From Anaerolineae bacterium (GTDB lineage Bacteria > Chloroflexota > Anaerolineae > Aggregatilineales > Phototrophicaceae), in NCBI GenBank assembly GCA_022823165.1, contig JAJDXR010000086.1:38181-102180 (forward strand): a DNA stretch of 64,000 nt, written 5' to 3'. Position 1 is the stretch's first letter. Every line of letters begins with the position of its first letter. Shown here one piece after another: positions 26,144 through 35,185 of the stretch. The position numbers were made by a program, and so were the translations under genes. The notes beneath the pieces were generated by a model. It searched no databases and was not told where the DNA came from. It was given only the letters and a program-made list of their open reading frames with translations.

Positions 26144-28810
26144 CTAGAAGGACACGCCCAGCAGGCCCCGCGTCACCTGGAAGTCGTCCGTGCCGGTGAC
26201 TTGATGCCGCGCGATATGATCGCCCGCCAGGGTCGCCACCAGCAAGTCGATAAGCTGCCCGGCCGTGTCTTCGCCTTCCCGCAGCAGGGCATCCAGATCT
26301 TCAGCGGCTACAGCGCTGGCGCTCGTTTGCAGCACGGGCGCCAGCGGATGCCCAGCCAGCGGATAGCCCCCGACATAAGCCAGTATGAGTTCAACGCCGC
26401 TGGCGCCGATGCCGGCCAGGGTTTCGCCCCAGTGACGGCGCGGATTTGACATGATGTGGAAGCCGGCCTTCAGCGCCGCCTGCCCGTAGCCCAACGTGGC
26501 TTCCGGCTGATCGGGCAAGTCAAGCGCCGTCGAAAAGGCGCTGCCCCACAAACTGTCTTTGTCCGAGACAACGACGCTGCCGCCGCCAGCCACGATGATC
26601 TTGCACAGCCGCGCCAATTCACGCTGAGCAAATTCCGGCGCCTCCGCCTGGGTCAGCAAGCCGATGCGCAGCGCTTCCAAACCGGCGGTCGCGCGCTCGG
26701 GCGGGCTGTCAGCGCGCAAGCGCCGGCTGAACCAATCGGCAATCTTGCGCATGACGGCATCAATGCCGCCGTCGAGTTGAATGCTGGCCCAGCCAAAATC
26801 GGCCGGCTCAAGATTATGTTCAGCCAGCAATCCACGGAAATAACTATTATGCGTCACCTCGCAGCCATGCTCGAGCAGCAGCGTATGCCGCAGCTTGGGG
26901 TGCTGCAGGTAGCCGATTTGCATATCTTTGTATTCCGGCTGCACATTGCCGCCGCAGCCTTCGGTATGCACCAGCGCCACAAAACGGCTGAGCCCGCTGG
27001 CTGCGCCCAGGCCCCGCGCATTTAAGGTATCGGCAGTCATCTTGGCGATTTGCCCGGAACAGAGACTGGTCGGCAGGATCATTCCAATGCGCTCGCTGGT
27101 TAGCCCGCGCGCGGTTTTGTACATGGGGGCGGCGACCGGCGGCAAGGCGACATCAGCGGGTATGGCCAGCGGCTGACCGGAAAAGCGGCGCCTCTCAATG
27201 AGCTTGACATTGGCCGGACGGGTCTGCTGCCAGTCGCGCCAGATCTGCACTTGATAGTGACCGGCTTTCTCGCCCACAGAGCGCTGCCCGCCGGCGATCG
27301 CCACCGTTAAATCCAGCGTACGCGCGCCCAGCTGGTCCAGGGGCGCGCCGTCGAGATATTCGCCCGCGTTCACATCCATGTCGCTTTGCAGCAGCTTGTA
27401 GCGCGCGGTGGTGGTCACAAACTTTATAGTGGGCACAAAGGGAAAATTAGTGATGGAGCCGTTGCCGGTGACGAAGAAGATCATATTGCAGCCGCTGGCC
27501 ACCTGGCCGGCGACGCTTTCCAGGTCGTTGCCGGGGCTATCCATGAAGTAGAAACCGCCGTTGGTCATCTGCTGACTGTACTCGATCACATCATGCAGCG
27601 GCACGTCGGGATGGCGTTTGGCCGCCGCGCCCAGCGATTTAAGATAGATGTTGTATAGTCCGCGAAATTTATTGCCGCCGGAGGGATTGCCCTCGGCGGT
27701 TTGCCCGTGCCAGCTGACCCGCTCTTTGAAGCGCTCGATCTTGCCAAGGAAGTCCTGCGCCAGCTCAAGCCGCTCGATCTTGTCCAGCACGTAAGACTCG
27801 GCGCCGATGAGTTCGTCGGTCTCGGCCAGGTTAGCCGAGCCGCCGTAACGGATGACTTCTTTCGCCACCCAGGCCGCCAGCGGGTTGCCGCTGATGCCGG
27901 AGAAGGCGTCAGAGCCGCCGCATTGCAGGGCGATCTTCAGAGCGCTTAAGGGCTGGGCGCCGCGCTCAAGCTGATTCACGCGCGGCAGCCAATCCGCCAG
28001 CAGCTCCTTGAACCAGGCAACATTGGCGTCGAAGCTGGTCCTGAGCGAATGGAAGCGGTGCGGCACATGCTCGAGTGGATAGTCGTTTTCCAGCAGATAC
28101 TGCCGCAAGTCGGCATTGGTCACCGCTTCGCCGCCGAAATCCAGCGCGACTACCGCGCCGACGTTGGGATGCGTCATGAAGCCGGCCAGGGTGCGCAAGA
28201 GCAGCTCGCGATTATTAGGGTTTTGATGGCCGCCTTCGGTATGCGCCACCGGCACGATGCCGTCTACGTGGGGGAAGTCAGCGGCCAGGTCGCCGGTCAG
28301 CTGCGCCAGCGCGCGCGCGAAACCGGCCGCCAGCGATGATGTGCCTAATATGACGATCATATTGCGCGTGCCGACGCCGCGCCCGCCTCCACGAGGATAG
28401 CCCTGAAAATAGCGCATTTCGCTATGTGGAGGCAGCGGTTCGGCCGCGTTGAAATCAGCCCTGTCGAAGGCGAAGGGTGTGATCTGATTGTCGAAGTTGG
28501 GCGCCGCCGGCAAAGCAAAATCGAGATTGCGCCGCTCCAGCTCCTCTTGTACGCCCTGGTTCATGACGTATTCACCCGGCGCGATATCGCGCAAGGCGAT
28601 GCCAAATCGCTGCCCCCAGGATGTCAGTTCCGCGCCCTGCGGGATGGGCTGAATGGCGAAGCGATGGCCCTCCAGGATCGTATGCGACAGGCTGAAGGCG
28701 CGGGCGTCGTATTGGATTTGCGCGCCGCTGGTCAAGTTGCGAATGGCGATGGCGCAATTGTCAATCGGGTCGGGCAGGCGGCCGATTTCGTGCAGTTGAG
28801 GCATAATCAA
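26144..28810 (-). CDS. UxaA/GarD-family dehydratase with duplicated catalytic region
   Basis: 888 residues. Residues 1-105 form a SAF-type N-terminal domain ('DNCAIAIRNLTSGAQI...GHRFAIQPIPQGAEL', ending 'GIALRDIAPGEYVMNQ'). Residues about 130-560 are a full altronate/galactarate dehydratase core ('GYPRGGGRGVGTRNMIVIL', 'AHTEGGHQNPNNRE', 'ALQCGGSDAFSGISGNP', 'MDSPGNDLESVAGQVASGCN'). Residues about 590-760 repeat the second-domain pattern ('RIGMILPTSLCSGQIAKM', 'ALVHTEGCGG'), so the protein is nearly double the usual length. The family dehydrates sugar acids such as altronate or galactarate using iron. No sugar-acid genes flank it. Confidence 0.87.
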   Translation of the reverse strand: MIMPQLHEIGRLPDPIDNCAIAIRNLTSGAQIQYDARAFSLSHTILEGHRFAIQPIPQGAELTSWGQRFGIALRDIAPGEYVMNQGVQEELERRNLDFALPAAPNFDNQITPFAFDRADFNAAEPLPPHSEMRYFQGYPRGGGRGVGTRNMIVILGTSSLAAGFARALAQLTGDLAADFPHVDGIVPVAHTEGGHQNPNNRELLLRTLAGFMTHPNVGAVVALDFGGEAVTNADLRQYLLENDYPLEHVPHRFHSLRTSFDANVAWFKELLADWLPRVNQLERGAQPLSALKIALQCGGSDAFSGISGNPLAAWVAKEVIRYGGSANLAETDELIGAESYVLDKIERLELAQDFLGKIERFKERVSWHGQTAEGNPSGGNKFRGLYNIYLKSLGAAAKRHPDVPLHDVIEYSQQMTNGGFYFMDSPGNDLESVAGQVASGCNMIFFVTGNGSITNFPFVPTIKFVTTTARYKLLQSDMDVNAGEYLDGAPLDQLGARTLDLTVAIAGGQRSVGEKAGHYQVQIWRDWQQTRPANVKLIERRRFSGQPLAIPADVALPPVAAPMYKTARGLTSERIGMILPTSLCSGQIAKMTADTLNARGLGAASGLSRFVALVHTEGCGGNVQPEYKDMQIGYLQHPKLRHTLLLEHGCEVTHNSYFRGLLAEHNLEPADFGWASIQLDGGIDAVMRKIADWFSRRLRADSPPERATAGLEALRIGLLTQAEAPEFAQRELARLCKIIVAGGGSVVVSDKDSLWGSAFSTALDLPDQPEATLGYGQAALKAGFHIMSNPRRHWGETLAGIGASGVELILAYVGGYPLAGHPLAPVLQTSASAVAAEDLDALLREGEDTAGQLIDLLVATLAGDHIARHQVTGTDDFQVTRGLLGVSF

Positions 28811-29281
28811 TTCCTGTGGATCGGACGGATATTGGTCGGGCGCTATTCTGCTTGGCGCAGCCGCGTAGAATGTACCACATCCGCCGCCATGTCACGAACT
28901 GGCTGGAGTGGTGAATATCTTGTGGATACAATTCTCTTCACGTCGAGAATCGCAGGGGCGGCCCGGTGGGTCGCCCGCAGGCACATGATTTCAAAATCGG
29001 GCGATTCGCAAGGTCGCCCAGACACTGACCGCCAAGCGTCCTTAGTCCCTTCCATTGTCTTTTGCGCAACTTTCTTGGCCTTACTTCCGAGTCTCCGCGA
29101 AATAAGCGCTCCCTTGTCATTACTTACTTGGATTTACTGAGGGCACAGAGTATTCCTGTTTGCCTGGCGGAGTTTTCAAGTCCACTTTATTCAGCGCTCC
29201 GCCATACGCGCCCCCTTGAATATCACGCGGATGTCTCGTATCGTAAAGTCGATTAAACATGCAGCGAGTAGAGCCTGCGTC
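28811..29281. other. Repeat-bearing intergenic region
   Basis: 471 bp between divergent genes with no convincing coding frame. It holds an imperfect GGGGCG...CGCCC palindrome (28954-28977) and a copy of the composite repeat from about 29,060 to 29,200. That copy includes 'TTACTGAGGGCACAGAG' (29134-29150) and resembles the block at about 40,700-40,840. Confidence 0.6.
28954..28977. repeat. GGGGCG-palindrome, imperfect copy
   Basis: Reads AGGGGCGGCCCGGTGGG then TCGCCC. It matches the copy at 47,047 except that one arm base is changed (G for A), which weakens the stem. Confidence 0.6.
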
Positions 29282-29719
29282 ATGATTAAATTTATGGTCA
29301 TGTTTCGGCAACCGGTGAACGTCGAGCGCTTTGAAAATACTTACCAGGACTTCCTGGCGCTGGTCGAGCGCATCCCGAATATAGTCAGGCGGCAGGTCGT
29401 GCATGTCATTGGCAGCCCAGCCGGCCCATCCGAGTATTATCGCATCCTGGAACTCTACTTCGAGTCTCAGGAGGTGCAGAACGAGGCGCTGATGTCCGCT
29501 GAGGGGCAGGAAGCCGGCGCCGAATTGTATCGCCTGCCCAAGGATTCCTTTGAGCTGCTCTACGCCGATGTCTACGAAGAGCAAGGCGGCAGTACGCCGG
29601 CAGACGACGCCACAACAGAACCAGCCACCGAATCCGCGGACGCGTCCCCCGCCGCAGCTGACGAAGAAGCGGCCGAGGCGCAGCCATCCGAGGGCCTGAG
29701 CGCGTCAAACGCCGACTGA
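29282..29719 (+). CDS. EthD-domain protein with acidic C-terminal tail
   Basis: 145 residues from ATG 29282. Residues 1-95 fit the EthD/dimeric alpha-beta barrel pattern: 'IKFMVMFRQPVNVERFENTYQDFLALVERIPNIVRRQVVHV', 'EYYRILELYFES', and 'EAGAELYRLPKDSFELLYADVYEE'. The last 50 residues are a disordered Ala/Glu/Asp/Pro tail. Known EthD proteins are small, often dimeric, accessory or enzyme proteins in degradation pathways. A longer frame starts at 29216, but it runs through repeat-like sequence, so 29282 is preferred. The 3' end overlaps the convergent UDG-like gene by 15 bp. Confidence 0.75.
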   Translation: MIKFMVMFRQPVNVERFENTYQDFLALVERIPNIVRRQVVHVIGSPAGPSEYYRILELYFESQEVQNEALMSAEGQEAGAELYRLPKDSFELLYADVYEEQGGSTPADDATTEPATESADASPAAADEEAAEAQPSEGLSASNAD

Positions 29720-30361
29720 CAGCAGCGCGCTCAAGCCGGCGACAAAATCGTTCTTGCCGCCATGCGCCGGATGCCGCAGCTTGTTGCGTTTGATGCCCAG
29801 CTCGCCCAAAGTATCATAAGCGACATTGCCCACAGCGATGACCTGCTGAATGCGCCACAGCTCCAGCAAGCGCAGCAGGAAGGCCGCGCCCAATTCCGTT
29901 TCGGCTTTGCGCGGTCTTCGATTGCTGAGCGGCCGGCCCGCCTGGTGCGGATGAAAGGGAAAGGTATTCCAGATCAAGGGCAGCGCCTGCAACCGCGTCA
30001 GCGTTTCCCAGACGATGGTGGCCGATTGCTCGCCATAGACCCGCTCAAAACCGACATCGTCGACATCGCGATAGCCGGCGTCGACGCCGAAGAGTCGCAG
30101 CGCGGGCAGGCCCTCGAGCAAGACTTTGCGGCTGGTCACCGGCACACCGGTCAAGCGGCAGCCGCGATAGCCGGGCGCTTCCATCACCAGCAGCGTCCGC
30201 GGCGCCCACGCCGTCATCGCGCGCAGATACAGCCGCAGGTTCGCGCGGCGGATAGCGTTGTTCTGGTCGCCCGGCGCGTATTCGTTGAAGACCTCAGCCG
30301 ACAGTTGGGCTTGCGACAAGTCGTAGATAAAGGCGTCAATGTCCTCGAATGCTGGCGGCAT
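29705..30361 (-). CDS. Uracil-DNA glycosylase-like protein
   Basis: 218 residues from ATG 30361, with alternatives upstream to 30424. UDG-superfamily pattern: 'LLVMEAPGYRGCRLTGVPVTS' (motif 1 region), 'LIWNTFPFHPHQAGRPLSNRRP', 'VIAVGNVAYDTLGELG', and a C-terminal 'LRHPAHGGKNDF' in the position of the family His loop (H-P-S/A-x-G-G). Such enzymes remove uracil from DNA. This one is near the poorly characterised UDG-like group, so the substrate is uncertain. Confidence 0.8.
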   Translation of the reverse strand: MPPAFEDIDAFIYDLSQAQLSAEVFNEYAPGDQNNAIRRANLRLYLRAMTAWAPRTLLVMEAPGYRGCRLTGVPVTSRKVLLEGLPALRLFGVDAGYRDVDDVGFERVYGEQSATIVWETLTRLQALPLIWNTFPFHPHQAGRPLSNRRPRKAETELGAAFLLRLLELWRIQQVIAVGNVAYDTLGELGIKRNKLRHPAHGGKNDFVAGLSALLSVGV

Positions 30362-30578
30362 AATTCCCCCGATCGTTAGCGGCTGGCGCAGAAATCGCCA
30401 TTTCCGCGCGCCATTGTAGCGCAAGTTGAAGAGCGACGGAGGCGGTCCACGGTTGCTCAGCCTCGATTAGCCGCTGGGCTTGGACAAGCGACGTTTCAGC
30501 ATTATAGTAAACGCAAGCATGTTGCGCGCGGCGGGTGACCGCCTCGCGGCTGGGAGCGCTAAATCCAGGCGGCATTCA

Positions 30579-31994
30579 ATGGCTCGCATTCAATTGCTGA
30601 TTCTTATTATGCTCAGCGCTGTTGCGGCGGCCGCGCAAACCCGGCCGCGCGACTACGCCATTTCCATCGACGGCTTGAGCTACCGGGCGGATGCCGCTGT
30701 CCTCAGCTTCACGGTTTGGAATCAGGGCGGCGACGCCTTGGGCGCCTCCGAGATCCTGGTCTCCGAATATCAGTCGGGGCGCGTGCTGACCCGCGAGACG
30801 TTGCCGGCCTTGGCGGCCGATGAGTCACGACCATTCGAGCTGCCCCTGCCCCTGGCGGATTTGCCGGCGGACAATGTCTCAATCCAGATTCAGGCCGGCA
30901 TTGACGAGTTTGAGCTGGAAGGCAGCCCCATCGCCCGCAACAATATTCAGCTTTTTTTCATCGACCGGGCGGATGCCGGCCTGCCGAGCGACTCTGCCGG
31001 CGCTTCTGATTTAGCCACGCCCACGCCAGATTACGACCTGTTCATTCCGCTGCTGAATCTCGGCCTCAATTTCCGGGCCGGCGGCTTTGAGGTCAACGGG
31101 CGCAGTTACAGCGGGGGCGATTTGCTGATTTTCGCCGGCATGTCGCTGGCGGCGCTATTCTGTCTGTGGCTGCTGAGCCTGATTCTGCGGCTGGTATTCC
31201 GGCGACCGCCCAAGTTCGAGCCCTGGCAGCCACCCTACGCGGTCAATAACTGGCATGATCCCAATTCGGCGCTGGGGCGGCGGCAAAGCTGGCAATTTCA
31301 CGCGCAAAGCAGCGCCATCACCGCAGCCGGCGCGCCCGATCAAGTGACGGTGATCAAGCGGCTGCTCAGCCAGGAAGGCGAAATCCTGGGCGGCTGGGCC
31401 ATCAAAGCCATACGCAGCGTGCAATACGATATCTACGGCCGCGTCAGCCGCACCGAAGTGGTGATGCCGCGCAAGATAAACAAGCAATTGAATCGCATCA
31501 TTCGCCGCGCGCCGGCGCTGGATTCGCTCGCGCTGCGCAAGGCGCTGGCGCCCCTGTCGAAGCGGCTGTGCAAGGCGGCTCTGGCCGCTATCGAAAAACA
31601 AAATCGCGCGCTGCCCCTGGCCATGGATATGCGGCTGGAGGGACTGCCGGGCGAAGCGCGCATTCTATTTGAGCTGTATCAGTACCGGGGCGACGCCTGG
31701 CATCTGATTGACCATTGGGAGCCGGAAATGGGGCAGATCGGCGCGCGCATTCCCGAGCATTTTACCTTCACCCTTAACGGGCAACTACCGGGCGAAACCT
31801 ATAAGGAATACCAGACCCGGCTGCGCGATGACATGACTCAATTGCTGGCCGGGATGCTGCATCAACAGCGGAATGGCGGCGCCGCTGACACGCAGATGGC
31901 GCAGGACGAAAGCGAATTGGTCGCCGATAGCCCTCAGCCCGTTCCCAACGCGGGCGACCTGCTGGCGGCGGATGAAGAGACTGACGCGCGTTGA
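30579..31994 (+). CDS. Exported/membrane protein with extracellular CARDB-like and cytoplasmic domains
   Basis: 471 residues from ATG 30579, which gives a clean signal peptide (MARIQLLILIMLSAVAAAAQ); earlier in-frame starts exist at 30519 and 30480. Residues 25-150 look like an extracellular beta domain ('ISIDGLSYRADAAVLSFTVWNQGGDALGASEILVSEY', a CARDB-like strand pattern). A membrane helix follows (LLIFAGMSLAALFCLWLLSLILRLVF, about 190-215). The C-terminal half is cytoplasmic, with 'AIKAIRSVQYDIYGRVSRTEVVMPRKINKQLNRI' and 'LPLAMDMRLEGLPGEARILFELYQY'. I do not recognise the C-terminal domain. It stands alone. Confidence 0.75.
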   Translation: MARIQLLILIMLSAVAAAAQTRPRDYAISIDGLSYRADAAVLSFTVWNQGGDALGASEILVSEYQSGRVLTRETLPALAADESRPFELPLPLADLPADNVSIQIQAGIDEFELEGSPIARNNIQLFFIDRADAGLPSDSAGASDLATPTPDYDLFIPLLNLGLNFRAGGFEVNGRSYSGGDLLIFAGMSLAALFCLWLLSLILRLVFRRPPKFEPWQPPYAVNNWHDPNSALGRRQSWQFHAQSSAITAAGAPDQVTVIKRLLSQEGEILGGWAIKAIRSVQYDIYGRVSRTEVVMPRKINKQLNRIIRRAPALDSLALRKALAPLSKRLCKAALAAIEKQNRALPLAMDMRLEGLPGEARILFELYQYRGDAWHLIDHWEPEMGQIGARIPEHFTFTLNGQLPGETYKEYQTRLRDDMTQLLAGMLHQQRNGGAADTQMAQDESELVADSPQPVPNAGDLLAADEETDAR

Positions 31995-32058
31995 CAGTTT
32001 CCGCTACAATCGTGTCTCGCTTGAAGGTCTACTCAACCTAGTAAAGGAGCATGCGTTT

Positions 32059-32466
32059 ATGTCAGTAGCGATTCCTGAGCGTGTACGCGACTTGCTTGAC
32101 CGGCCGATCGTGGTGTCTTTCGCCACCAGCAACCCCGATGGCCAGCCGCAGGTGACGCCGGTTTGGGCCAGCGCGGAAGGCGATCAGGTCTGGATCAATT
32201 CGGCGGTCGGGCGGCGCAAAGACCGCAACATCCGCGCCAACCCCAAAGTCACGGTGCTGGTCCTGGATCCCAAAGACGATTTCAACTGGGCGGAGATCCG
32301 CGGCGAAGTGATCGAATTCGATGAATCCGAGGCGGCGGTGGCTCATATCAACAAGCTGTCGGGCGTCTATTCGGGAAACGACGACTACTACGCCTGGAAC
32401 CCGGAAGGCCGCGGCAAAGAGCAGCGCGTCATCTACAAGATTCAGCCCAGCAAGATCAACGGCTGA
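32059..32466 (+). CDS. PPOX-class FMN/F420-dependent oxidoreductase family protein
   Basis: 135 residues from ATG 32059, preceded by AAAGGAG at 9-10 nt spacing. Pyridoxamine-5'-phosphate-oxidase-like split barrel: 'RPIVVSFATSNPDGQPQVTPVWASAEGDQVWINSAVGRRKDRNI' with 'NPKVTVLVLDP', then 'WAEIRGEV'. In Chloroflexota this group often uses F420 rather than FMN; the cofactor cannot be told from the sequence. It converges with nadE, with a 4-bp gap. Confidence 0.9.
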   Translation: MSVAIPERVRDLLDRPIVVSFATSNPDGQPQVTPVWASAEGDQVWINSAVGRRKDRNIRANPKVTVLVLDPKDDFNWAEIRGEVIEFDESEAAVAHINKLSGVYSGNDDYYAWNPEGRGKEQRVIYKIQPSKING

Positions 32467-32470
32467 TGGC

Positions 32471-33334
32471 TCAAACGCGCCCGGCCCGCCCGGTATAATC
32501 GCGCAAATACAAGAAGTCGTGCCCGATGCTGCGCTTGCTGAGCTTGGCGATATTGGGCATGGTGCGTTTGTAGTGGTTGGCTTTGACCCGCTCCCAGATC
32601 CGCGCCACGAAATCGCGGTCGAAGCCTTCCTGCGCCACTTCAGCCACCGTATAGCGCTCATCCACCAGCAGGAACAAGACCTGATCGGCCTGGTCATAGC
32701 TGAAGCCGAGTTCGTCTTCGTCGGTTTGGCCGACCCACAAGTCAGCTGAGGGCGGCTTGTCTATGACCGAGCGCGGAAGTCCCAGGTAGCGCGCCATCTG
32801 CCGAATCTGATATTTGTACAAGTCGGCGATCGGATGCAGGGCGACGCCGCTGTCGCCGTAAATGGTGCTGTAGCCCAGCAGGAATTCGGTTTTGTTGCTG
32901 GTGCCCATCACCAGGCCGCCCCAAGCCATGGATTGGTCATAGAGCATAATCATGCGCAGCCGCGCCATGATATTGCCCTGACGCAATTTGCTCATCTCGG
33001 GGAAGCGCTTGATCAGCGGGTCGGCCATGCCACTGATGGGCAGGGTCAAGTGCGGGATATCCAAATCTTCGATCACAGCTTCGGCATCGCTGAGGCTATC
33101 CGCTGACGAGCTGCGATAAGGCATGCGCAAAGCCAGCACATTTTCCGCGCCCAGCGCCCGCGCCGAAAGATAAGCCGAGACGGCCGAATCAATGCCGCCG
33201 GACAAGCCAATGACAGCGCGAGACATGCCGGCTTTGGTCACGCCGTCGCGGATGAAGCCGGTCAGGATGCGGGTCGCCAGCTCGGTATTGATATCGAGAC
33301 GGGGCAGAACCGCCGTCGAGCGGTCAAGGGTCAT
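32471..33334 (-). CDS. nadE: NH3-dependent NAD+ synthetase
   Basis: 287 residues; final step of NAD biosynthesis (NaAD + NH3 + ATP to NAD+). PP-loop SGGIDS (45-50), 'GNIMARLRMIMLYD', 'MGTSNKTEFLLGYSTIYGDSG', 'LYKYQIRQMARYLGLP' and 'PPSADLWVGQTDEDELG' are all present. There is no N-terminal glutaminase domain, so it uses ammonia. The start at 33334 overlaps the upstream gene's stop (ATGA), implying coupled translation. Confidence 0.95.
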   Translation of the reverse strand: MTLDRSTAVLPRLDINTELATRILTGFIRDGVTKAGMSRAVIGLSGGIDSAVSAYLSARALGAENVLALRMPYRSSSADSLSDAEAVIEDLDIPHLTLPISGMADPLIKRFPEMSKLRQGNIMARLRMIMLYDQSMAWGGLVMGTSNKTEFLLGYSTIYGDSGVALHPIADLYKYQIRQMARYLGLPRSVIDKPPSADLWVGQTDEDELGFSYDQADQVLFLLVDERYTVAEVAQEGFDRDFVARIWERVKANHYKRTMPNIAKLSKRSIGHDFLYLRDYTGRAGRV

Positions 33335-33702
33335 TTGACGTCCTGGATTTCTTCAACTGGCGGCCGCAGCGAATAATGCGTGACCTGATGAGGATAGCTT
33401 TCGTTGACCTTCAGCTGCAGGCGCAAGCGCGCCCCGCTCTTCTCGCCCTTGACGATAAGCTGGATGGCGTAGTCCTCAGCCGTCTCCACCTGATCAACTT
33501 TCAGCCGGCCATGCAGGCGGCGCGTCGCTTTTAGATCCAGCAGCCGGCGTTCGACCGGGTTCTCCATCAGCACCAGGTCGTAGTAGCCGCTGCGCATAAA
33601 GCCGCGCAATTTGGCGAAGTCGCCCGCATTGAAATAGCGCATCTGCGCGATGAAACGGCGCCCGGCTTTGCTGCCGCCCACGATTTGTCGTATGTCACTC
33701 AT
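33331..33702 (-). CDS. Conserved-looking hypothetical protein coupled to nadE
   Basis: 123 residues from ATG 33702. Basic N-terminal half ('QIVGGSKAGRRFIAQMRYFNAGDFAKLRGFM'), then beta-rich 'YYDLVLMENPVERRLLDLKATRRLHGRLKVDQVETAEDYAIQLIVKG', ending acidic. The pattern hints at an NTF2- or SnoaL-like small barrel, but I cannot assign it. The 4-bp ATGA overlap with nadE suggests the two are expressed together. Confidence 0.7.
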   Translation of the reverse strand: MSDIRQIVGGSKAGRRFIAQMRYFNAGDFAKLRGFMRSGYYDLVLMENPVERRLLDLKATRRLHGRLKVDQVETAEDYAIQLIVKGEKSGARLRLQLKVNESYPHQVTHYSLRPPVEEIQDVK

Positions 33703-33817
33703 GTTGCGCGCGTACATTCTCCCTGCAATTGGTCGGCGAGCAAGCCGTATCATAACACAGGCAGCCTAAAATCAGGTAAGATAGCGGACAATTGTTAGCC
33801 GCTGACGGGGGAGGCGC

Positions 33818-34588
33818 ATGGGCGACAGATTGGCGGAGATTCAGCGTGCGCTCGATGGCTTTCGCATGGAAGATGCGCGGGAGCTGGTAGCGCGAGAACT
33901 CGAAGAGAACCCCAGCCCGTCCGCTTACTATTTGGCGGCGCAGGCGGCGCTGAATCACGGGCAGCGCGTCGAATTCCTGGAAAAGGCGCTGGAGCTGGAT
34001 CCGACCCATCAGCAGTCACTGGACGAGCTGGCTGATATCAGGCGGCCCGACAAAATCCCACCTGAGACGACGCCCATACCCGCAAGCCCGCCGCCGGAAG
34101 CTCCAGCCGCGCCAGCGCCAGCAGTAAAGCTGGCGCCGCTTCCCAAGCGCTTCATCGCCATCCTCATCGACGGCTTCATCGTGGGCATCTTCTCGTTTGC
34201 TGTGCTCTTCGCCGCCGGACCCTTCTCGGCGCTTAACGCAGCGATGGCCAGCGCGGATCTGGACGCGGTCAACGCGGCCATCGCGCAATTCCAGTCGGAG
34301 GCCCTGCCGGTCAATCTGGTAGTCAGCGCCATCTACAATGTTGTGCTGATGACGCTCTTCAACGGCCAGACGCTGGGGAAAATGGTCTTCGGTATCCGCG
34401 TGGTCAAGAAGAATGGGCGGCGCATCAGCGTCCTGGACGCGCTGCTGCGCAATGTGCTGGGTTATATGGTCAGCCAGATCTTCTTGCTGGGCTATATCTG
34501 GGCGGTCGCGGACGGGGAGAAGCAAGCCTGGCATGACAAGATGGCCGGTACGCTGGTGGTTGAGGAGCGGCGGACAGTAAAGGTCTGA
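33818..34588 (+). CDS. RDD-family membrane protein with N-terminal TPR-like region
   Basis: 256 residues. Residues 1-75 form one or two TPR-like helix pairs ('LAEIQRALDGFRMEDARELVARELEENPSPSAYYLAAQAAL', 'LEKALELDPTHQQSLDELADI'). A Pro/Ala linker (80-105) follows, then an RDD domain: 'PKRFIAILIDGFIVGIFSFAVLFAAG', 'TLFNGQTLGKMVFGIRVV', 'RNVLGYMVSQIFLLGYIWAVADGEKQAWHDKMAGTLVV'. RDD proteins are poorly characterised membrane proteins, some linked to ion exchange. Single gene. Confidence 0.88.
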   Translation: MGDRLAEIQRALDGFRMEDARELVARELEENPSPSAYYLAAQAALNHGQRVEFLEKALELDPTHQQSLDELADIRRPDKIPPETTPIPASPPPEAPAAPAPAVKLAPLPKRFIAILIDGFIVGIFSFAVLFAAGPFSALNAAMASADLDAVNAAIAQFQSEALPVNLVVSAIYNVVLMTLFNGQTLGKMVFGIRVVKKNGRRISVLDALLRNVLGYMVSQIFLLGYIWAVADGEKQAWHDKMAGTLVVEERRTVKV

Positions 34589-34646
34589 CAGAACTGTCAA
34601 GGTGCTTAGTACAATGGTTACGTCGTCATAGAGTGAGGATGAGGCA

Positions 34647-35003
34647 ATGGATACCATTGAGAGCATTGACCTGATCTACCGCAATCCCAAAGTCAGGGGT
34701 GGGCGCCCCTGTGTTGTCGGTACCGGCTTACGCGTGATTGACATCGTCATGGCGATGCAATTTGGCGATCGGAGTCCCGAGCAGATGGCTGGGGATTACG
34801 ATATTTCGCTGGCGCAGGTTCATGCCGCGCTAGCGTATTACTACGAGAATCAGGCGGAAATCGACGCCGACATCCGCGAGGACGTCCAGATTGGGCTGGA
34901 GTTGGCGAAGGAAGGTTGGGGAAGACCGGAGAAGTGGAAACTGCTTCAGAATGCGTTTGACACGTCTCTTAGCAAGTACCTTTCACCGTCAATTAGGGAT
35001 TAA
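34647..35003 (+). CDS. DUF433 antitoxin-like protein (orphan copy)
   Basis: 118 residues; DUF433 domain with 'IDLIYRNPKVRGGRPCVVGTGLRVIDIV', 'SPEQMAGDYDISLAQVHAALAYYYENQAEIDADI'. DUF433 proteins are VapB-like antitoxins or DNA-binding regulators, usually paired with a DUF5615 PIN-like toxin. No toxin follows this copy; instead a fragment of the hisD 3' end lies 41 bp downstream. It shares most positions with the DUF433 gene at 35186 but is clearly diverged from it. Confidence 0.85.
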   Translation: MDTIESIDLIYRNPKVRGGRPCVVGTGLRVIDIVMAMQFGDRSPEQMAGDYDISLAQVHAALAYYYENQAEIDADIREDVQIGLELAKEGWGRPEKWKLLQNAFDTSLSKYLSPSIRD

Positions 35004-35044
35004 CGCCATTGATGTTCCATCAGTCTCCGGCGCCTGTTAGACCA

Positions 35045-35105
35045 CCCCCATACCGCCGCAGCCGCAGATCACACTGCTCCTTGTGCCCCATGAAACCTTC
35101 CAGGT
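35045..35105 (-). repeat. 61-bp remnant of the hisD 3' end (left direct repeat)
   Basis: Bases 35045-35105 match 36074-36134, the last coding bases of hisD, at 59 of 61 positions and in the same orientation. Similarity ends abruptly on both sides. Together with intact hisD it brackets the DUF433-DUF5615 pair, as an attachment-site duplication or recombination scar would. Confidence 0.85.
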
Positions 35106-35185
35106 AGCAGAGCCATTCCCGACATGACATTATTAAGTCAGTTTAAGGTACAATGCAGAATACTACAGTCAGCTAGGAGCCGGCG

